A DNA stretch of 46,922 nt, taken from positions 1-46,922 of the forward strand of contig JAFMRC010000004.1 of assembly GCA_017354375.1 (NCBI GenBank). The letters run 5' to 3'. The stretch is from Nocardiopsaceae bacterium. Its GTDB lineage: Bacteria > Actinomycetota > Actinomycetes > Streptosporangiales > Streptosporangiaceae. This document shows positions 41,208 through 46,922 of this stretch, in pieces. Every line of letters begins with the position of its first letter. The first letter of the stretch is position 1. The notes under the pieces were generated by a model. It made no database searches and was not told the origin of the DNA. It saw only the letters and a program-made list of their open reading frames with translations. Made by a program: the position numbers and the translations under genes.

Positions 41208-41222
41208 CCTGTGGATCCCTTG

Positions 41223-41290
41223 CTTTGCCTGAGTTCGTGACGCTAAATAGGCGATGCAAACGATTGCTAGCGTCAGGAACTCAGGTAAAG
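41223..41290. terminator. 23-bp palindrome between hisS and M1 peptidase genes
   Basis: CTTTGCCTGAGTTCGTGACGCTA pairs with 41268-41290, with one wobble and one mismatch and a 22-nt loop. The right arm end (AACTCAGGTAAAG) is repeated directly at 41296-41308. Likely bidirectional terminator of the convergent genes. Confidence 0.65.
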
Positions 41291-41316
41291 ACAGGAGTTC
41301 AGGTAAAGCGCCCGGG

Positions 41317-43134
41317 CTAGCAGGAGAAGCCGGGGCCGGCCAGGCCGGGACCCGTGATGCCCGGCTTCGCGGCGCCGCCCGCGGGGTAAGCGGTGTCGAA
41401 CCACTCGGTGAAGAACCGGCTCATCTCGGCATGGCACCTGTTGCTGTTATCAGGAAGCGCTCGCTCGAACGCGGCCTCCCACTCCGGCTCGGTGATCGAC
41501 CCGCCGCCGTACCGCCGCTGGACGGACCGCAGCACCCCGGTGAACCGCGACGTGCCGAGGATGTGCCACAGCGCGATGTACGCGGCGGCCGGCCGGCTAT
41601 AGGTCGACGACCCGGAGAACAGGCCGACGGGCTCCGGGTTCGATGGCGCCACGGACCAGAAGCCGCTGCCCTGCCGGTACAGGGAGTTGAACTGCGACAC
41701 CAGGGTCGCCCGGAACGCCGAGCGCCCGGCCGCTGTCCACGGACCGCCCGCCTTGTCCTCGGCCTTCCGCGCGGCGTACATGTACTCCGCGAGCGTTGCC
41801 ATGCCCTCCTTGTAGAAGGTCATGGCGTACCCGCCCTCGGTGACGTTGTCGCCCCACCACTGGTGCATGTTCTCGTGGTAGAGGGTGTCGGTGTCGATCG
41901 ACCCGCCCGCGAAGGTGATCATCGTCTGCATCTCCTCCTCGAAGCTGGCGGCCGGCGCCCCCACGACCACGCCGTCGGACGCGAACGGGAACGGGCCGTT
42001 GTAGGCGGCCTCGAAGTCGGTGATGTCCTGCTGCTTGTTCATGATCGCCAGGTTGGCGGCCCGCTTCGCGGCGGGGATCGAGCGGTCCTGCGCCTCGTAG
42101 TAGGTGAGCCCGTCGCTGGCCCTCCGCGAGGAGAGCGCGTAGTTCCCGACGCTGTCCTCCACCAGGTAGCTGGCGACCGGCGCGCCCGAGCGCCAGTGGT
42201 AGGTCACCGAGCCGCCGGGGAACTCCGCGTCGGAATCGTGCCTGACCGCCGACACCAGCTGCCCGTTGGCCAGGGCGGTCTTGCCCGCGGCGACGGTGTC
42301 GTAGAAGTCGTAGGTCGGCTTGGCGGTCGGGTAGTCGTTGAGCGGCATCCAGTCCTCGGTGCCGACCGGCTCGGTGGTGACGAAGCTGCCGCCCGGCGCC
42401 CTGAACCAGCCCTCGGTGCTGCCGTCGCCGTCGTTGTGCACGCCGGGGCGGCCGGTGTAGCTGACGCTGACGGTGAACGGCGCCCCGTCGGGAATCGGCG
42501 CCGACGGCGTGATGACCAGCTTGTTCGCGGGGCACTGGGTGCCGTTGAGGGCGTCCGGGGACTGCGAGCCGCGCAGCTCGGGCGTGCAGGCGGGCGGCAG
42601 CGGGTTGTGGTGAGGCCCGCCGACCGGGTCCGTCTGGGACGCCTCGTGGGCGAGCGGGCTGGGGTCGCCGGGACCGTTCGGGTCGCCGGGATAGGTGGGC
42701 TGGGCGAAGCCGAACCGCGCGGGCCTGCCGTCCACCGTGACCGCGCTCACCGTCATGTCCGGCCCGGCCCCGGAGTTCGCCGACGATCGCTCGAAGTCCA
42801 GGCTGAAGCTGGTCAGGCACTGCGTCGCCCTGTCCGTCAGGGTGACGTGATTGCCCGGCAGGAACCTGTTCGCGGCCGCGTCGTAGACCATGTGCACGTC
42901 CGTGTGCACGCTGCGGTACCCGCCGTTCCCGGTCTCCGGGTACAGCCGCGAGCCATGCGGCGACAGCGTGCGCGCTCCCGGCGAGCATCCGCCCGCCGCG
43001 GTCGCCGCGGACCCGCTCGCCGTGGATGCGGCCGACGCCTGGGCGCCGCCCGCGATCATGGAGGGGACGAGCGCGACCCCGGCCAGCGACACGACCGCCA
43101 CGGCGAGGCTGATCGATCGACGATATTCGGACAT
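41317..43134 (-). CDS. secreted M1-family metallopeptidase
   Basis: 605 aa. Signal peptide MSEYRRSISLAVAVVSLAG...GGAQASA. The zinc site is HENMHQWWGDN followed about 18 residues later by the third ligand Glu in YKEGMATLAEY, and the substrate-side block SFEEEMQTM replaces the usual GAMEN. The C-terminus ends in Gly/Pro repeats (GITGPGLAGPGFSC). It should be an exported zinc aminopeptidase-like enzyme. ATG 43134 is preferred: CATAAT ends 6 nt upstream (leaderless), and the signal peptide starts there, whereas the track start adds 37 unrelated residues. Confidence 0.9.
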   Translation of the reverse strand: MSEYRRSISLAVAVVSLAGVALVPSMIAGGAQASAASTASGSAATAAGGCSPGARTLSPHGSRLYPETGNGGYRSVHTDVHMVYDAAANRFLPGNHVTLTDRATQCLTSFSLDFERSSANSGAGPDMTVSAVTVDGRPARFGFAQPTYPGDPNGPGDPSPLAHEASQTDPVGGPHHNPLPPACTPELRGSQSPDALNGTQCPANKLVITPSAPIPDGAPFTVSVSYTGRPGVHNDGDGSTEGWFRAPGGSFVTTEPVGTEDWMPLNDYPTAKPTYDFYDTVAAGKTALANGQLVSAVRHDSDAEFPGGSVTYHWRSGAPVASYLVEDSVGNYALSSRRASDGLTYYEAQDRSIPAAKRAANLAIMNKQQDITDFEAAYNGPFPFASDGVVVGAPAASFEEEMQTMITFAGGSIDTDTLYHENMHQWWGDNVTEGGYAMTFYKEGMATLAEYMYAARKAEDKAGGPWTAAGRSAFRATLVSQFNSLYRQGSGFWSVAPSNPEPVGLFSGSSTYSRPAAAYIALWHILGTSRFTGVLRSVQRRYGGGSITEPEWEAAFERALPDNSNRCHAEMSRFFTEWFDTAYPAGGAAKPGITGPGLAGPGFSC

Positions 43135-43517
43135 ACGGACATTATGCCGAACGGGCTGACCTGGCGACACGGTTTCATCCGCGCCCCACCAGCATCCGGC
43201 TTCACGACTCGGCACCCTTTCACGCGGGGAACGCGCGGGCGGCAACTCATCGCTGGTTCCCTTCGTCGTCCTCGCCGGGCTCGCCCGGCGCTTACATCAG
43301 CGAAGATACGGACATCCTTCCGCGGCCCCTTCTCGCGAGGGTGCGGGGCTTCGCACGGTTTCCCGAGGGCTCCCGGTCCCGGGCGATGGGCTCGGGAGAC
43401 GTTAAGGCTGCTCCCAGGCCGCGGTCACGCTCCTGGGCATGGACCCCGCTCACATCGGGAAATACCGGGAAAGATCCTGGTGAATCACCAGGAGAGGCAC
43501 GCGACCCGGGAGTGTGC
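43135..43517. other. 383-bp divergent promoter gap
   Basis: It lies between the M1 peptidase (minus) and the MBL gene (plus). Apart from the CATAAT box next to the peptidase start I see no repeat, hairpin or gene in it. Confidence 0.5.
43141..43146 (-). promoter_or_regulatory. candidate -10 box of leaderless peptidase gene
   Basis: On the minus strand CATAAT, 6 nt before the ATG at 43134, close to the TATAAT consensus. Confidence 0.45.
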
Positions 43518-44321
43518 ATGACCGAGCAGCGCGGGACGGCGGGCGAGGCGTACGAGGTGCTCGCCGTCCGGTACGGCACGCGGCAAACCACCGCCGCCGA
43601 GGTTTTCCTTGGGTACGCCGGGTACGGGGAGCCGGACCGGCCGCTTGGCATGGACTACTACTTCTGGGTGGCGCGGAACCAGGCGCGGACGATCGTTATC
43701 GATACCGGGTTCTCTCCTGCCGGGGGCGCGGCGCGCGGGCGCACCACGCTGTACCCCCTGCCCGCTGCCCTGGCCGCGGCCGGCCTGACCGCGGACGAGG
43801 TGGGGCAGGTCGTGGTCACGCACGCGCACTACGACCATGTCGGCGGGCTGCCGGCGTTCGGCGCCGCCGAGGTGCTCATGACCGCGCCCGAGTACGAGTT
43901 CTGGACCGGGCCGATGGGCGGGCGAGGGTTGTTCGCGCACGTCACGGAGGCCGACGAGATCGACCACCTGCGCTCGCTGCGGGCCGCGGGGCGGCTGACG
44001 CTGACCGGGCGGTCGCATGCCGTCGCGCCCGGGATCGAGATGACCGAGGTCGGCGGGCATACGCCGGGGCAGGCGATCGTCACCGTCGCGACGGAGCGCG
44101 GCACGGTGCTGCTGGCCTCCGACGCCGCGCACTACTACGAGGAGCTCGACCGCGACCGGCCGTTCTCCACCGTGACCGACGTGCCCGGCATGTACGCGGC
44201 GTACGACGTCATTCGGTCGCTGGCGGCCGATCCCTCGGTAACCGTGGTCGCCGGGCACGATCCGCTGGTCGCGGAGCGCTTCCCCGCGGTCGCCGACGGG
44301 GTCTGGCTGCTGTCCGGCTAA
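43518..44321 (+). CDS. MBL-fold hydrolase, N-acyl homoserine lactonase-like
   Basis: 267 aa metallo-beta-lactamase fold. The zinc motif HxHxDH is THAHYDHVGG (~97), with further ligands in VGGHTPGQ and ASDAAHYYEEL, and the last His in VVAGHDP. The order and length match AHL lactonase-like (AiiA-type) enzymes, which open lactone rings, but other ester substrates are possible. GGGAG 5-6 nt before ATG 43518; the track start at 43341 is too far upstream. Confidence 0.85.
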   Translation: MTEQRGTAGEAYEVLAVRYGTRQTTAAEVFLGYAGYGEPDRPLGMDYYFWVARNQARTIVIDTGFSPAGGAARGRTTLYPLPAALAAAGLTADEVGQVVVTHAHYDHVGGLPAFGAAEVLMTAPEYEFWTGPMGGRGLFAHVTEADEIDHLRSLRAAGRLTLTGRSHAVAPGIEMTEVGGHTPGQAIVTVATERGTVLLASDAAHYYEELDRDRPFSTVTDVPGMYAAYDVIRSLAADPSVTVVAGHDPLVAERFPAVADGVWLLSG

Positions 44322-44384
44322 CCGCTCCGGTTCCCGGTACGGCTGGCGTCTTCCGAGGGCACCGGGGTTTTCACGGCAATCCTT

Positions 44385-44422
44385 ATTGTATACAGTATTC
44401 CATACTGTAGTCAGTAGACAAT
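44385..44422. promoter_or_regulatory. nested palindromic operator upstream of pnt genes
   Basis: Inner TACAGTAT-TCC-ATACTGTA (8-3-8, perfect, 44391-44409) inside an outer ATTGTATAC / GTAGACAAT pair (8 of 9). AT-rich and ending 18 bp before the pntA1 start, so it is probably a repressor site overlapping the promoter. The shape suggests a GntR- or TetR-type regulator; the protein is not in this window. Confidence 0.55.
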
Positions 44423-44439
44423 GGCGATCGGAGTACCGC

Positions 44440-45636
44440 GTGATCGGAGTACCTAAGGAGACAGAACAGGGCGAGCGTCGGGTCGCCCTGGTGCCCGCGG
44501 TGGTGCAGCGGCTGGGGGCGGCCGGCCTCGCGGTGACCGTGGAGGGCGGAGCGGGCGACGGCGCGCGCATACCGGACAGCGAGTTCGAGCGGGCGGGCGC
44601 GGTCATCGGGAACCCGTGGACCGCCGACGTGGTGGTGAAGGTGAGCCCGCCCACGGCGGAGGAGACCGCGCGGCTCTCTCCCCGCGGCACGCTCGTCGGG
44701 TTCCTCGCGCCGCTCACCCGGCCGGAGGTCGCGGCGGGGCTCCGCAAGGCGAGCGTCACCGGCTTCGCCATGGAAGCCGTCCCCCGCATCTCCCGGGCAC
44801 AGTCGATGGACGCGCTGTCCTCGCAGGCGAACGTGGCCGGCTACAAGGCCGTCATCGAGGCGGCACGGCACTGCACCCGGTTCTTCCCGATGCTCACCAC
44901 CGCCGCCGGGACGGTGAAGCCCGCGACCGTCCTCGTGCTCGGCGCGGGCGTCGCCGGCCTGCAGGCGCTCGCGACCGCCAAGCGGCTCGGAGCGCGCACG
45001 ACCGGATTCGACGTCCGGCCCGAGGTCGCCGAGCAGGTCCGCTCGCTCGGCGCCCAATGGCTGGAAACCCCGCGACTGGAAACGCGGTGGCAGGAAACGC
45101 CGGGGCTCGAGCCACCGGAGCCGGAAGCGCCAGGGCCGAAGGCCGGGATCTCCGCCGTGGGCGACGGCGGGTACGCCCGCGCGCTGACCGCCGAGGAGGA
45201 GGCCAGGCAGCAGCGGCAGCTCACCGAGGCGGTCACCCGCTTCGACGTGGTGATCACCACCGCGCAAGTGCCCGGCCGCCCGGCGCCGCTGCTGGTGACC
45301 GCCGAGGCGGTGCGCCGGATGCGGCCGGGGAGCGTGGTAGTCGACCTGGCCGGCGAGGGCGGCGGCAACTGCGAGCTGACCGAGCCGGGCGAGACCGTCA
45401 TCCATAACGGGGTTACCGTCTGCGGCCCGCTCAACCTTCCCGCCACGCTCCCGGAGCACGCTAGCGAGCTGTACGCCCGCAATGTGCAGGCGCTGCTCGG
45501 CCTGCTGATCGACGGCGGGAAGGTCGCGCCCGACTTCTCCGACGAGATCCTCGCCCGCTGCTGCGTGACCCGGGACGACCCCGAAGACGGTCCCGAAGGC
45601 GGTTCCGAGGGCGGTTCCGAAGGCGGGGAGGGCTGA
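44440..45636 (+). CDS. pntA: NAD(P) transhydrogenase subunit alpha part 1
   Basis: About 398 aa: the soluble NAD(H)-binding domain dI of proton-translocating transhydrogenase, which moves hydride between NADH and NADP+ using the proton gradient. IGVPKETEQGERRVALVP at the start, the mobile region SRAQSMDALSSQANVAGYKAV, the nucleotide site VLGAGVAGLQALATAKRLGA and TTAQVPGRPAPLLVT are typical. A low-complexity insert with LETP/QETP units (~205-235) and a Gly/Ser/Glu tail (EGGSEGGSEGG) are extra. GTG 44440 has GGAG 6 nt upstream; the track starts 18 codons earlier. First gene of pntA1-pntA2-pntB. Confidence 0.92.
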   Translation: MIGVPKETEQGERRVALVPAVVQRLGAAGLAVTVEGGAGDGARIPDSEFERAGAVIGNPWTADVVVKVSPPTAEETARLSPRGTLVGFLAPLTRPEVAAGLRKASVTGFAMEAVPRISRAQSMDALSSQANVAGYKAVIEAARHCTRFFPMLTTAAGTVKPATVLVLGAGVAGLQALATAKRLGARTTGFDVRPEVAEQVRSLGAQWLETPRLETRWQETPGLEPPEPEAPGPKAGISAVGDGGYARALTAEEEARQQRQLTEAVTRFDVVITTAQVPGRPAPLLVTAEAVRRMRPGSVVVDLAGEGGGNCELTEPGETVIHNGVTVCGPLNLPATLPEHASELYARNVQALLGLLIDGGKVAPDFSDEILARCCVTRDDPEDGPEGGSEGGSEGGEG

Positions 45637-46056
45637 ATGTTCCTGGCCAATGTGGCGATCTGCGTGCTGGCTGGCTTCGTCGGCTTCACCGTGATCTCCA
45701 AGGTGCCCAATACCCTGCACACCCCGCTCATGTCCGGCACCAACGCCATCCACGGCATCGTGCTGCTCGGCGGGCTGGTGCTGGCCTCCGGCGCCTCGGG
45801 CGCGGGGGGCTCGGGAGGCGCGGACCTCGGCGCGCTCGACCAGTTGCTGCTCGGCGTGGCGATCGCGTTCGGCGTGATCAACGTCGTCGGCGGGTTCTGC
45901 GTGACCGACCGGATGCTCGGCATGTTTAAAGGCAACACCGCTAAGGGCGGCCCCGCTAAGGGCGATGCCGCCAGGGGCAATACCGCCAACGGCAACACTG
46001 CCAACGGCGACACCGCCAAGGCGCGCGAGGAGAAGGAGGGGGCCGGCCGTGGGTGA
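45637..46056 (+). CDS. pntAB: NAD(P) transhydrogenase subunit alpha part 2
   Basis: 139 aa. The first ~95 residues are the three-helix membrane part of dII (AICVLAGFVGFTVISKVPNTLHTPLMSGTNAIHGIV; LLLGVAIAFGVINVVGGFCVTDRMLGMF). The end is a hydrophilic tail of six five-residue repeats (GNTAK/GNTAN/GDTAK) that normal homologs lack. It starts immediately after the pntA1 stop (TGAATG) and overlaps pntB by 8 bp, so all three are translated together. Confidence 0.92.
   Translation: MFLANVAICVLAGFVGFTVISKVPNTLHTPLMSGTNAIHGIVLLGGLVLASGASGAGGSGGADLGALDQLLLGVAIAFGVINVVGGFCVTDRMLGMFKGNTAKGGPAKGDAARGNTANGNTANGDTAKAREEKEGAGRG
45931..46020 (+). repeat. 15-bp tandem repeat x6 at the end of pntAB
   Basis: Six in-frame 15-bp units, consensus GGCAACACCGCCAAS, coding for G-(N/D)-T-A-(K/N). 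Same unit size as the repeat in the RsbW-like gene. Confidence 0.85.
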
Positions 46057-46922
46057 GCTGATCCAGGTGCTGTACATCATCTCGTTTGGCCTGTTCATCT
46101 ACGGGCTGACGGGGCTAACCGGGCCGCGAACCGCGGTGCGCGGCAACCTCGTCGCGGCCGCGGGCATGGCACTCGCGATCGTCGCCACGCTGCTGCGGCC
46201 GGGCACCGGCCACTGGTGGCTGATCGCGGTCGGCGCGGCGGCCGGCACCGCCGTCGGCGTCCCCGCCGCGCGGAAGGTCAGGATGACGGCGATGCCGCAG
46301 ATGGTGGCCCTGTTCAACGGGGTCGGCGGCGGCGCCGTGGCGCTGCTGTCTGTCGTCGAGTTCCACCAGACCCACGGCTACGGCGACTCGCCCGCGTACG
46401 TCGCGGTTACGTCGCTGTTCGCCGCGGTCGTCGGGTCGGTGTCGTTCTGGGGGTCGCTGGTCGCCTACGGCAAGCTGCAGGAGATCCTGCCCGGCCGGCC
46501 GGTGGGCGCCGGACGCCTCCAGCAGCCGCTCAACGGCGCGATGCTGGCCATCGCCGTCGGCTGCGCGGCGGCGGCCGGGACCGGCGCGGCCGGCTCCGGG
46601 TGGCTGGTGGGGATCGTGCTGCTCGCCGCGGCGGCACTCGGGGTCCTGGTGGTCCTGCCTATCGGGGGCGCGGACATGCCGGTGGTGATCTCGCTGCTCA
46701 ACGCGTTCACCGGACTGTCCGCCGCGGCCACCGGCCTCGCGCTCGGCAACACCGCCATGATCGTCGCCGGGATGATCGTCGGCGCGTCGGGCACGATCCT
46801 GACCAACCTGATGGCGAAGGCGATGAACCGCTCGATCCCGGCGATCGTGGCCGGCGGCTTCGGCGGCGGCCCGGCGGCCCCCGGCGGTCCTGGCGGGGCC
46901 GCCGGGGGCGACGGCAAGACGG
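46049..46922 (+). CDS. pntB: NAD(P) transhydrogenase subunit beta, 3' end outside window
   Basis: Not in the ORF track because the frame is open at the window edge. GTG 46049 begins VGELIQVLYIISFGLFIYGLTGL, followed by a run of membrane helices (NLVAAAGMALAIVATLL, WWLIAVGAAAGTAVGVPAARKV, MPQMVALFNGVGGGAVALLS). This is the dII membrane domain of PntB, including DMPVVISLLNAFTGLSAAATG and GASGTILTNLMAKAMNRS. The last visible residues (FGGGPAAPGGPGGAAGG) are a linker before the NADP-binding dIII domain, which lies outside. AAGGAGG about 10 nt upstream; the gene overlaps pntAB by 8 bp. Confidence 0.92.
   Translation, partial: MGELIQVLYIISFGLFIYGLTGLTGPRTAVRGNLVAAAGMALAIVATLLRPGTGHWWLIAVGAAAGTAVGVPAARKVRMTAMPQMVALFNGVGGGAVALLSVVEFHQTHGYGDSPAYVAVTSLFAAVVGSVSFWGSLVAYGKLQEILPGRPVGAGRLQQPLNGAMLAIAVGCAAAAGTGAAGSGWLVGIVLLAAAALGVLVVLPIGGADMPVVISLLNAFTGLSAAATGLALGNTAMIVAGMIVGASGTILTNLMAKAMNRSIPAIVAGGFGGGPAAPGGPGGAAGGDGKT

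Noticed and set aside
41223-41308. Insertion-sequence terminal repeats at the 23-bp palindrome
   Set aside because: The arms are only 22 nt apart and lie between convergent genes, which fits a terminator; there is no transposase.

Overview
The window is GC-rich, with most genes close to 70% GC by eye. It carries many families typical of actinomycetes: a large LuxR (LAL) regulator, XRE/DUF5753 and DUF397 genes, a DUF574-type SAM methyltransferase, an RsbW-like kinase, an ECF41/SigJ sigma factor, a mycofactocin-type SDR, GH92 and GH25 secreted enzymes, and split pnt transhydrogenase genes. A Streptosporangiales-like soil actinobacterium is a reasonable guess, but no rRNA or tRNA is present to fix the taxon. 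I saw no tRNA, rRNA, CRISPR array or intact insertion sequence.

Layout. 1-7.5 kb: the end of a secreted PKD-domain protein, a Ser/Thr kinase with a beta-propeller-like tail, a tight minus-strand operon (E1-alpha, E1-beta, lone lipoyl domain, VOC protein), and mtnA facing the other way. 7.5-19 kb: a lone YefM-like antitoxin, a GH92 mannosidase, an azoreductase whose frame runs without a stop into the GH92 antisense strand, sigJ (ECF41), a GH25 lysozyme, a Cys-less HesB-like protein, an ABATE protein, an SDR, CsoR with a candidate operator, and glucarate dehydratase with a repeat insertion. 19-28 kb is accessory: a RelA/SpoT-fold protein with a small partner, a beta-helix membrane protein with a DUF574 methyltransferase, a C5 DNA methyltransferase, DUF397, and a coupled WXG100-like pair. 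28-34 kb is regulatory: XRE, a tiny exported peptide, LAL and the RsbW-like kinase, all with a shared TGCAA/TTGCA palindrome upstream. 34-38 kb is a restriction-modification island: two more C5 methyltransferases, a SacI-like endonuclease, and a truncated NotI-like endonuclease. 38-47 kb: a DUF4190 membrane protein coupled to a small protein ending in an RHIM-like motif, a HisRS, an M1 peptidase, a lactonase-like MBL protein, and pntA1-pntA2-pntB running off the end.

Across genes there is a second layer. At least three families of intergenic palindromes or motifs recur, 15-20 bp tandem repeats are expanded inside or next to several genes, and many genes look leaderless, with a TAnnnT-like -10 about 6 nt before the start codon. 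The most interesting candidates are the RelA-fold/small-partner pair, the RHIM-like small protein, and the mixed intact and decayed restriction-modification island.
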